Source of the DNA: Alteromonas sp. BMJM2
GTDB taxonomy: Bacteria; Pseudomonadota; Gammaproteobacteria; Enterobacterales; Alteromonadaceae
Length of the DNA: 64,000 nucleotides
Direction: 5' to 3'
Assembly (NCBI RefSeq): GCF_027257845.1
Contig: NZ_JAPVOT010000019.1
Span: 1-64,000, forward strand
The position numbers and the translations under genes were made by a program. The notes below the pieces were generated by a model. The model did not search any database. It saw only the letters and a list, made by a program, of their open reading frames with translations, and was not told the origin of the DNA. This document shows, piece after piece, positions 57,353 to 64,000 of this stretch (position 1 is its first letter; each line of letters begins with the position of its first letter).

Positions 57353-59299
57353 TTATTTATTGAGTCGTTCCTCTATGAGTGTATCAACAACAGATGGATC
57401 CGCCAACGTCGATGTATCACCCAATTGCTCGTGCTCGTTTGCCGCTATTTTGCGCAAAATTCGACGCATAATTTTACCTGAACGTGTTTTCGGTAACCCT
57501 GTAGACCACTGAATAATATCCGGTGTTGCAATAGGACTTAACTCTTGGCGCACCCACGCTTTTAACTCGTTCGTCAGCGCTTCGTTAACCTCAACGCCTT
57601 CAATAGGGCTCACATACACGTAGATCCCTTGACCTTTAATATCGTGTGGATATCCAACAACTGCGGCCTCTGCCACTTTGCTGTGCGCCACCAGCGCGCT
57701 TTCAATTTCGGCGGTGCCCAGGCGGTGACCTGAAACATTGAGTACGTCATCTACGCGGCCGGTTATCCAGTAGCAGCCATCTTCATCGCGACGAGCGCCA
57801 TCTCCGGTAAAGTACACACCTTCATATGCACTGAAATAGGTATTAATAAAACGCTGATGATCGCCATAGACAGTTCGAGCCTGGCTCGGCCAGCTATCTT
57901 TTATAACAAGGTTGCCTTCGGCGGCGCCTTCAAGTTCGTTGCCATCAGCATCAAATAATGCCGGCGCTACACCAAAGAAAGGACGGGTTGCTGAACCTGG
58001 CTTAAGTTCTGTCGCGCCCGGTAGCGGAAGGATCATGTGCCCGCCGGTTTCCGTTTGCCACCAGGTATCGATAATTGGGCAACGTCCCTTACCGATTACT
58101 CTGTGATACCACTCCCATGCTTCAGGATTAATGGGTTCACCTACCGTGCCCAACAAACGCAGCGATGATAGGTCGCAGCCCTCTGCGGGCTTGTCTCCGT
58201 GGGCCATTAACGCACGGATTGCAGTTGGTGCAGTATACAGGCTATTTACTTTATATTTTTCAACCACCTGTGCTATGCGCTTAACATCTGGATATGTAGG
58301 TACACCTTCAAAAAACACCTGTGACGCGGCATTAACCATAGGCCCGTAGACCATGTAGCTATGCCCCGTCACCCAGCCCACATCGGCAGTACACCAATAA
58401 ATGTCGTCGTCTTGGTAATCAAAAGCGTATTTAAACGTCATGGCTGAGTACAATAAGTAGCCGCCAGTGGTATGCACAACGCCTTTCGGTGTGCCAGTAG
58501 AGCCCGATGTGTACAAAATAAATAGTGGGTCTTCGGCGTTCATAACCTCTGGTTCGCACTGCGCAGAGCAATTATCAATTGCATCGTGCCACCAAACATC
58601 ATGTTTACTGTTCCAATCCACATCGCCACCAGTAAGCTTGTGCACTATCACATGAGTGATTGATGGACAGGCACCATTTGCTAGCGCTTTGTCTACATTG
58701 GCTTTAAGAGGGATGCTGCGCCCCGCCCTGCGCCCTTCATCAGCGGTAATAACCACTTTAGCTTCGCTGTCGTTGATGCGATCAGCAATGGCATTTGGCG
58801 AGAAACCACCAAAAATAACGGAATGCACTGCGCCTATGCGGGCACACGCTAACATCGCATATGCGGCTTCTGGCACCATGGGCATGTAAATCGCTACGCG
58901 ATCGCCTTTTTCAACGCCCATTTCTTTAAGCGCATTGGCTAACTTACATACCTCATAATGTACCTGTTGGTAGGTAATGTCTAAGCTGTCTTGTGGAGAG
59001 TCACCTTCCCAATGAAAGGCAACCTTAGTGGCGTTCTTCTCTAAATGTCTGTCGATGCAGTTGTAGCTCGCGTTTAACGCGCCATCTTCAAACCACTTTA
59101 TCGATACGTCGTTTTTATTAAAAACCGTATTTTTAATTTTTGTTGGCGCTTCGTACCACTCCAGTAATGCGGCATGCTCCGCCCAGAATGACTCAGGGTC
59201 ATCTATCGACTTCTTATACATTTCGTCGTATTGCGACGCGGTAAGGTGTGTAGATTGAAGGATATTTTCTGGTACGGGATATGTCTTGCTGGCAGTCAT
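57353..59299 (-). CDS. acs: Acetyl-CoA synthetase
   Basis: A 648-residue enzyme of normal Acs length. Motifs in order: the CoA-site YKKSIDDP start (near 29), [13 protein letters not shown] (A3, near 262-274), [11 protein letters not shown] (A5, near 414-424), [21 protein letters not shown] (A7/A8) and [11 protein letters not shown] with the regulatory Lys609. It makes acetyl-CoA from acetate, CoA and ATP, and allows growth on acetate imported by the nearby symporter. GGAGG precedes the ATG. Acetylation of Lys609 is the usual control in the family. Confidence 0.98.
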   Translation of the reverse strand: MTASKTYPVPENILQSTHLTASQYDEMYKKSIDDPESFWAEHAALLEWYEAPTKIKNTVFNKNDVSIKWFEDGALNASYNCIDRHLEKNATKVAFHWEGDSPQDSLDITYQQVHYEVCKLANALKEMGVEKGDRVAIYMPMVPEAAYAMLACARIGAVHSVIFGGFSPNAIADRINDSEAKVVITADEGRRAGRSIPLKANVDKALANGACPSITHVIVHKLTGGDVDWNSKHDVWWHDAIDNCSAQCEPEVMNAEDPLFILYTSGSTGTPKGVVHTTGGYLLYSAMTFKYAFDYQDDDIYWCTADVGWVTGHSYMVYGPMVNAASQVFFEGVPTYPDVKRIAQVVEKYKVNSLYTAPTAIRALMAHGDKPAEGCDLSSLRLLGTVGEPINPEAWEWYHRVIGKGRCPIIDTWWQTETGGHMILPLPGATELKPGSATRPFFGVAPALFDADGNELEGAAEGNLVIKDSWPSQARTVYGDHQRFINTYFSAYEGVYFTGDGARRDEDGCYWITGRVDDVLNVSGHRLGTAEIESALVAHSKVAEAAVVGYPHDIKGQGIYVYVSPIEGVEVNEALTNELKAWVRQELSPIATPDIIQWSTGLPKTRSGKIMRRILRKIAANEHEQLGDTSTLADPSVVDTLIEERLNK

Positions 59300-59508
59300 G
59301 GATTGCCTCCGATTTAATAGTGTTAAATTCTCGATTGATTGAGGAATACTCTAGTCATTAATTAATAAAGCAAAATGAGACATTGGTCTTAATGACGTTT
59401 TTCATCGAAAAGTTATTGCTCAACGTTCGTGTGTAGACGCTTGTTTGTTTTTTTAGTTCTGTGAAGTTTTCTAAGATAATCACTAACAATATGCAATTAC
59501 AACGTTCT

Positions 59509-59542
59509 ACACCCGTTATTTCTTAATAGAAAGAACGGGTGT
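59509..59542. terminator. Hairpin downstream of the porin gene
   Basis: ACACCCGTT (59509-59517) pairs with AACGGGTGT (59534-59542), then TTTCT/AGAAA (59519-59523/59528-59532) closes on a four-base loop with one A-G mismatch between. It lies 26 bp past the porin stop (minus strand). There is no T-run. Confidence 0.6.
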
Positions 59543-59568
59543 GGGTATTTAGTAATTAATCGTAGCTG

Positions 59569-60756
59569 TTAGAATTTAAAGACAACACCCGCGCGACCAA
59601 CGTTTGCCGAGAAGTCTTTAAAATCGCTTCCGTATTCGGTGTTAAAGTTAGTCAATTGAACAAACGCAGTAAAGCTATCTGTTATCTTATGGCCGTAGTT
59701 GATATAGGCGGTGGTGTTTTCATTTAAATCAGTAAGTGATAAACGAGCACGGTCGCCTGAGTCGACAGAGGCACTGGCGTAACCCACCTTAATCGTAGAG
59801 TCTGCATTAATTTTCCAGGTCACGTACGTAAAGAAGCCGCTTTCACTAAAGCTTTCTCTTACTTCGCCTGCCGCGTTTAAACCTGAAGATGGAGCTACAC
59901 CCAACGCATTTTGGTTGTTTAACGCCTCACCAGTATAGTATTCAGCGTTTATGCTCACTGCCCCAAAATTCAATGTGGTATACATTTTCAATAAGTTAGC
60001 GTCTTGGTTTTCACCCGAGGCAAAACCAGCTTCATCCTCATAATTCAATTCAGCAAAATGGCCCGCCGCGCCGATTTTATGACCAGAGAAGCTATAATTA
60101 ACATCTACCGCAAAGCCTGGCATGCTGCCAAGCTCATTCGCGTTAATACCACCAGCGGTAGCATTTCTTCCCTTACCTGTTAGCGCACCGGTTACCATTA
60201 GCCCATCGTTTTTATAAGTAGCACCCACTTCTACGGCTAAGAATCCAGAATTACCGGCACGATAGGCATTCCCAACCCAGTTGTAGCTACCGCTCGATTT
60301 GATACCTGAGGCAGTGCTCCACTTTTGACCACCAAAAAACGTCCAGTTCTCGTCCATGTCATAATATAAGGTCGCCAAGCGTAATCGTGGCTCTTGAGCC
60401 TGAATGGCCGTTTGGTTAGTAAAGCCATCTTCACCATCAATAAAATCAAATTCCAGTACCGTTCTTACTTTTTCATGACTCATATTGAGTGAAAAGCGAG
60501 ACTGTGAAGCTTGGAACGATGTGGCATCAGAACTAAGAAACGTAGTTTGTTGCTCTGTGGCTGGCGCACCGCCGAATATATCGGTTCTTAACGCATGAGT
60601 TGGGGCCACTTGGCTATAAGCACTGCCATAACTGGCAATGCCTTGATCAGACGCTACCACTTCGGGTTTGATCATACCTTTAAAACTAAATTCAAAGGCT
60701 AAAGCAGGTGAAGATATCAAAACAAGTGCGCACGATGCAGCAACACGATTAAGCAT
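59569..60756 (-). CDS. Outer-membrane porin (DcaP-like)
   Basis: A 395-residue protein from ATG at 60756, which has GGAGAA four to five bases upstream; a TTG at 60768 in the same frame is rejected. Signal peptide 1-20 (ALA-FEF). The mature chain is a beta-barrel: alternating strands such as RTVLEFDFIDGED, LRLATLYYDMDENWTFFGGQKWS and a C-terminal GRAGVVFKF ending in Phe. It resembles the DcaP-like/porin superfamily, and would let small acids cross the outer membrane. It lies upstream of acs with the same orientation, so it may belong to the acetate regulon. Confidence 0.82.
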   Translation of the reverse strand: MLNRVAASCALVLISSPALAFEFSFKGMIKPEVVASDQGIASYGSAYSQVAPTHALRTDIFGGAPATEQQTTFLSSDATSFQASQSRFSLNMSHEKVRTVLEFDFIDGEDGFTNQTAIQAQEPRLRLATLYYDMDENWTFFGGQKWSTASGIKSSGSYNWVGNAYRAGNSGFLAVEVGATYKNDGLMVTGALTGKGRNATAGGINANELGSMPGFAVDVNYSFSGHKIGAAGHFAELNYEDEAGFASGENQDANLLKMYTTLNFGAVSINAEYYTGEALNNQNALGVAPSSGLNAAGEVRESFSESGFFTYVTWKINADSTIKVGYASASVDSGDRARLSLTDLNENTTAYINYGHKITDSFTAFVQLTNFNTEYGSDFKDFSANVGRAGVVFKF

Positions 60757-61243
60757 GTGGTTCTCCAAATTTATTTGTAGTGTTCAACTTTAATTCTTAT
60801 CTCGATGCCCCTGCGAACGTGTGTAAGCACAGGGAGTATATAATTTAGTTTGATCATGCAGCGGATTAACTTCCGATTAACATAAATTCAACAAACTAAT
60901 TGTGGGTTAAAAATAAGCAAAATACTCTATAAATCATAGTTGTTGCGACCAAAGTCTTATGATTTCACTCACGGCAGAGCAGCGTTAAAAACTCCTTCAA
61001 TAGCGCTAACGTGTTGTTTATTTAAGCAGTTAATCACAGTGGTGCCGGTTTATTTCCTGAACAAGTTATTATTTCTCAACCCATTAAAGGCGCTGATAAT
61101 AAGCATAGGTAAAAATGAGAAAACCACCGACTTTATTTAAACTTTATAATCGGGTTGGATTAAGGGGGCGCAGGGGTAATAAGGCTCAGCAATAAGGCCT
61201 TAGGTGATACTGAACGACACACTATGAACTAGGCTAACTGAAA

Positions 61244-61276
61244 CCCCAAATGCAAATTTGACCATTTGGGGCCTTT
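61244..61276 (+). terminator. Terminator-like hairpin without a known upstream gene
   Basis: CCCCAAATG (61244-61252) and CATTTGGGG (61263-61271) are perfectly complementary, followed by CCTTTTG. It would end a plus-strand transcript, but no plus-strand gene is seen before it; a small RNA or decayed gene upstream is a possibility. Confidence 0.45.
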
Positions 61277-61310
61277 TGTTTAAAGAGGCAGCACGCCCAC
61301 GCTAGGGTGT

Positions 61311-61366
61311 ACTAGTTCGGACGCACTAGCCAAAGTTCACTGGCCAAAGTTCACTAGCTAAAATGC
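61311..61366. repeat. Degenerate 14-bp tandem repeat, four units
   Basis: The units are ACTAGTTCGGACGC, ACTAGCCAAAGTTC, ACTGGCCAAAGTTC and ACTAGCTAAAATGC, at 61311, 61325, 61339 and 61353. The two central units differ at one base. The repeat lies 44 bp downstream of the aldo/keto reductase stop. Confidence 0.55.
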
Positions 61367-61409
61367 ATAAGGTTGGAAGAACTTGGCTCAGGTTATGCAA
61401 TTTTTTAAA

Positions 61410-62462
61410 CTAAAAACCCATGGGGTGTGCTTTAAAGACGTTGTTGATGCTATCTAGCACCTTATCATCCAGCTTAATATCAAACGCTGCGATATTTTCA
61501 GAAAGCTGTTTGAGGGTTGTTGCACCAATAATAGTAGATGTAACCCCCGGTACTTGCTGACACCACGCTAAAGCAAGTTGCGACGGTGTAATACCTGCGC
61601 CTTTTGCAATATTGACGTACTGCTCGGTGGCTGATTGCGCTGCAGGTTGGTCTCTGAATAACCCCATTCGCTGTGCCAATGTCCACCGCGAGCCCTCAGG
61701 CCGTGCACCATTGTGATATTTTCCACTGAGCATTCCAGTGGCTAATGGCGACCAAGGCAGATAAGCAATGTTTTCAAACTGGCACATCTCAATAAGATAA
61801 GGCCAATCTTTTGCGTGTAATAAGCTAAATTCATTTTGGATAGATACGGGTAAAGGCACGTTTTCTTCTTCACACAGACGCAAAAACGTATGAATTCCCC
61901 ACGGCGTATCGTCAGATAAACCCCAATGGCGAATTTTGCCCGCATCAAGGGCCGCTTTTATGCCTTTGAGAATATTGCGCATGCCGCTGATTTCTTTATC
62001 GCGGTCGATAGTTGTTGGGTCTGTACTGTCAGGCCAATGCTTGCCAAAGTGCGGGGTTACTCTATTTGGCCAGTGAAGCTGATACACATCGATGTAGTCG
62101 GTATGTAAACGCGCAAGTGATTCATCAAGGGCAGTAGTCAGCGAAGAAGCCGTTATTGGCCCACCCTCTCGGATATACTTTAAGCCTGCACCTGCTACCT
62201 TGGTCATCACCACAATATTCTTGCGCACATCTTGATTACGAGAAATCCAGTTGCCAATAATTCGCTCTGTGTCGCCGTAGGTATCTGCGTTAGGAGGTAT
62301 AGGATACATCTCAGCGGTATCAATAAAATTCACCCCCGCATCAAGGGCCATCGCCATCTGCGCATCGGCATCTTGCTGCGTATTTTGGATACCCCAGGTC
62401 ATTGTTCCTAAACATATATCGGAAACCTGAAGGCCGCTTGAACCTAAATTAGTAAACTTCAT
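61410..62462 (-). CDS. tas: Aldo/keto reductase (Tas-like)
   Basis: A 350-residue protein with the TIM-barrel AKR fold, close in length to E. coli Tas. The catalytic tetrad includes FIDTAEMYPIPP (Asp49 and Tyr54 region), MTKVAG (Lys near 87) and QLHWPNR (His near 128); GGHSGRADG-like cofactor contacts are replaced by WSPLATGMLSGKYH (near 235-248) and TSTIIGATTLKQL (near 312-324). It reduces aldehydes or ketones with NADPH; the physiological substrate is unknown. Upstream 62463-62905 carries duplicated segments. Confidence 0.92.
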   Translation of the reverse strand: MKFTNLGSSGLQVSDICLGTMTWGIQNTQQDADAQMAMALDAGVNFIDTAEMYPIPPNADTYGDTERIIGNWISRNQDVRKNIVVMTKVAGAGLKYIREGGPITASSLTTALDESLARLHTDYIDVYQLHWPNRVTPHFGKHWPDSTDPTTIDRDKEISGMRNILKGIKAALDAGKIRHWGLSDDTPWGIHTFLRLCEEENVPLPVSIQNEFSLLHAKDWPYLIEMCQFENIAYLPWSPLATGMLSGKYHNGARPEGSRWTLAQRMGLFRDQPAAQSATEQYVNIAKGAGITPSQLALAWCQQVPGVTSTIIGATTLKQLSENIAAFDIKLDDKVLDSINNVFKAHPMGF

Positions 62463-62905
62463 TCTCTTATTACCCTTAAATTGTACACTTGAACTGGTGC
62501 GCGCTCATCTGAATTGTGAGCTCAGCGAGCTGACTTCAATGCTGCAAACCCACTTGGTGTGAAATCCACATTTGATATTGGCTGTGAGCATTTAAAAAAC
62601 AATTCAACGTTAGCAAAAGCTCGATAAAATGTCGCAAAACTCTGAATAAAAGCTAAATTCAGTACGGTAACGATGACTATTGCGATCCGCAAACCGTTAT
62701 TTTTGCCTGATTCGCACAGTGAATAGGTATTTAGAGCATCCTGGTTTCTATGACTGTCACGCTAACGCATTAAGCTAAATTGATTTCTATGACTGTCACG
62801 CTAACGCAGCATTACGATGACTATTGCGATCCGCAAGCCGTTATTTTTACCTGATTCGCACAGTGAATAGGTATTTAGAGCATCCTGACTGTTACAGTTT
62901 AAAGA
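62463..62905. other. Repeat-bearing intergenic interval
   Basis: No gene is supported. A 73-bp segment starting CGATGACTATTGCGATCCGC occurs at 62671-62743 and again at 62815-62887, with two visible differences. Between the copies a 25-bp segment starting TTTCTATGACTGTCACGCT is present twice (62745-62769 and 62784-62808). AAGCTAAATT also recurs (62651 and 62772). The 73-bp unit holds the small palindrome TTGCG-ATC-CGCAA. Confidence 0.75.
62671..62887. repeat. Two-copy 73-bp direct repeat with nested 25-bp repeat
   Basis: The first copies start at 62671 and 62815, a period of 144 bp; the nested copies start at 62745 and 62784, a period of 39 bp. The high identity suggests a recent duplication. 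The function is unknown; the second 73-bp copy ends 18 bp past the ankyrin gene stop. Confidence 0.8.
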
Positions 62906-63472
62906 TCATTTATTTTCTTTTGAAGCAACAAGAGATGAAGCTAAGTCGTAGTTTCCCTGAGAAATAGCGATATCTGCCACTGAATTACCCGACTTGTCTT
63001 TATGATGAGGGTTGGCGCCCTTTTCAAGTAGTGAAGCGATGACCTCTTTACGATCGAACAAGCTTGCAAACATTAACGCTGTTTGACCCTGCTGATTTGA
63101 TTCATCCACATGGCAATCGGCGAAAATGAGTTGTTTAGCAACGCCAGCATGTCCTTTAAAAATAGCGCCCATTAGTGCTGTATTCCCCCTGTTATCTTCT
63201 TGACAAGGATCGGCATCGCTCTGAGCAATTAAAAATTCAACGGTTTCTGAGTGACCGTGGTAAGCCGCTAAAATCAGCGCAGTGTAGCCCTTTTCATCAG
63301 CGATGTTGGCATTAATGCCTGCGTCAAAAAACGCATGTAATATTTCATTATTACCGTTACGTGCGGCATCAAAATAGCGACTCTCTAAGTCGTTTATTTG
63401 AGTATTAGCTAATGATGATAGGGAAACGATGAAGAGACAAAGTGTTAAGCCGCGAACAATTATTTGATTCAT
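62906..63472 (-). CDS. ankB: Periplasmic ankyrin-repeat protein next to catalase (AnkB-like)
   Basis: From ATG at 63472 (GAGGT eight bases upstream) the protein has 188 residues; a longer frame to 63556 is rejected. Signal peptide 1-21 (SLA-NTQ). Four ankyrin repeats follow (about 27-180): DAARNGNNEILHAFFDAGIN, GYTALILAAYHGHSETVEFLI, GNTALMGAIFKGHAGVAKQLI and GQTALMFASLFDRKEVIASLL. It follows the catalase stop by 111 bp, the same order as katB-ankB in Pseudomonas aeruginosa, where AnkB supports KatB activity. Confidence 0.87.
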   Translation of the reverse strand: MNQIIVRGLTLCLFIVSLSSLANTQINDLESRYFDAARNGNNEILHAFFDAGINANIADEKGYTALILAAYHGHSETVEFLIAQSDADPCQEDNRGNTALMGAIFKGHAGVAKQLIFADCHVDESNQQGQTALMFASLFDRKEVIASLLEKGANPHHKDKSGNSVADIAISQGNYDLASSLVASKENK

Positions 63473-63583
63473 TGTGTAGTACCTCTTGCGAATTTTACAT
63501 TTTAAGTGGGCAGTGCCAGAAGGCGTGAGCAATACGGCGTGAGCAAACTGCCACACGCCTTTTTGCTAGTTTAAGTAAGTTAG

Positions 63584-64000
63584 TTACTGCATAAGTGCTG
63601 TTAAACTTTCTGCCACTTTCTTCGCTTTAGCAGCGCGGGTTGCCTGCTCTTTCATTAAGGCTTTTGCTTCACTGCGTACTTGCGAAATGGATACCTTAGC
63701 GAGTTTAGCTACGCCAGTACCGTACTCTTTGTCCGCGTTATACATAAAGGCACTAATAATAACGCGAATTTCTTCTTCCGGTACCGAGGCCAATGCACCG
63801 CCTAGGTTATCTATCAGATTCTTGCGACCTTGTTTATCAAGGTTGCGATAGAACTCACCTGCCTGTTTGAAGTTCTGTTCTTTGTAAAACGGAATTTGCT
63901 GCGTCATACCTGCAAGGGGTTTACTTGAGTAACGGTATGCGGGGTCTTCATTCAAATTTAAGCGACGGCTAGGTTGATAATTAACATCACGGTTAGTAGA
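63584..64000 (-). CDS. Catalase, C-terminal part (cut by the window end)
   Basis: The reading frame runs to 64000 without a start and is the C-terminus of a monofunctional heme catalase. The visible 138 residues begin STNRDVNYQPSRRLNLNEDP and contain the NYQPSR, PLAGMTQQIPFYKEQNFKQAGE and RKNLIDNLGGAL segments of clade 3 catalases of the KatA/KatB type. The catalytic His/Asn and the heme Tyr are upstream, outside the window. It ends with a basic, Lys/Ala-rich helix. Downstream is the ankyrin gene. Confidence 0.9.
   Translation of the reverse strand, partial: STNRDVNYQPSRRLNLNEDPAYRYSSKPLAGMTQQIPFYKEQNFKQAGEFYRNLDKQGRKNLIDNLGGALASVPEEEIRVIISAFMYNADKEYGTGVAKLAKVSISQVRSEAKALMKEQATRAAKAKKVAESLTALMQ

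Larger units (their letters stand above)
60757..61409. other. Gene-poor interval with tandem repeat and hairpin
   Basis: About 650 bp between the porin and the aldo/keto reductase. A 66-codon frame at 60940-61140 starts with TTG, has no RBS and resembles no family. A hairpin CCCCAAATG/CATTTGGGG (61244-61252/61263-61271) followed by CCTTTT has a terminator form on the plus strand, with no gene before it. A four-unit 14-bp tandem repeat is at 61311-61366. A possible decayed gene is not excluded. Confidence 0.5.

Noticed and set aside
60940-61140. 66-codon ORF in the gap after the porin
   Set aside because: TTG start, no RBS, no recognisable family; kept only as a possible decayed sequence.
62671-62887. 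CRISPR array
   Set aside because: Only two copies of 73 bp with long, unequal spacing and no cas genes.
63473-63556. 28-residue extension of the ankyrin protein
   Set aside because: It would hide the signal peptide start; GAGGT sits before ATG 63472.

Overview
The window is a piece of a marine gammaproteobacterial chromosome, most likely Alteromonas or a close relative in the Alteromonadaceae. This rests on the moderate GC content, the complete Na+-translocating NADH:quinone reductase (nqrABCDEF) operon with apbE and nqrM, FabV instead of FabI, a very large Oar-like TonB-dependent receptor, a secreted GH2 beta-galactosidase and a CrbS-type acetate sensor next to acetate uptake genes. I see no rRNA, tRNA, CRISPR array, prophage or intact insertion sequence. 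Almost all of the sequence is ordinary core or flexible chromosome with short intergenic gaps.

Layout. 0-4.4 kb: a highly structured leader with a 36-codon ORF, a class II glutamine amidotransferase, a three-gene envelope operon (Ala/Val-rich exported protein, DUF2145, YiaA/B) divergent from an XRE regulator, a REP-like inverted repeat and a VF530-type protein. 4.5-8.9 kb: a tightly packed four-gene operon of a cupredoxin-like protein, a membrane c-di-GMP phosphodiesterase with a degenerate GGDEF motif, a DUF3034 protein and a lipoprotein truncated hemoglobin. 9-13.4 kb: an exported beta-galactosidase with a LacI-type operator inside its promoter, then a periplasmic metallo-beta-lactamase-fold hydrolase. 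13.5-22.4 kb: DUF1653, dinB, then (minus strand) nqrABCDEF-apbE-nqrM, preceded by a long, structured untranslated region. 22.8-31.5 kb: fabV, fklB, ppc, an exported unknown with two similar halves, mdh divergent from argR, and a DJ-1/PfpI protein.

31.7-41.5 kb: the Oar-like receptor, divergent from a PhnD-like binding protein translationally coupled to a two-TM membrane protein whose cytoplasmic tail looks like a winged helix; then udk-nupC, a 2-oxoglutarate/Fe(II) oxygenase and a TPR lipoprotein. The receptor promoter and the nupC-oxygenase gap share a GGTCA-based motif. 41.8-43.6 kb: a fasciclin protein and a REC-GGDEF diguanylate cyclase. 43.6-60.8 kb: an acetate module with DnaQ-like exonuclease, cNMP/CBS/DUF294 protein, sodium:solute symporter plus DUF4212 subunit, the SSS-PAS-HK-REC sensor (CrbS-like), the LuxR-type response regulator (CrbR-like) in operon with acs, and an outer-membrane porin. 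Inside this module sits a separate block: MscS channel, rimK, an M14 desuccinylase-family protein, a pepsin-like protein of the pfam05618 family and a solute-binding-like protein. 61-64 kb: aldo/keto reductase, a repeat-rich gap, an ankyrin protein and the 3' end of a catalase gene (katB-ankB arrangement), cut by the window end.

The most interesting points are the copper/heme/c-di-GMP operon, the coupled binding protein and membrane winged-helix candidate beside the receptor, the structured nqr leader, the RimK writer/eraser-like block inside the acetate locus, and the shared GGTCA motif. All functional links are inferred from sequence and gene order.
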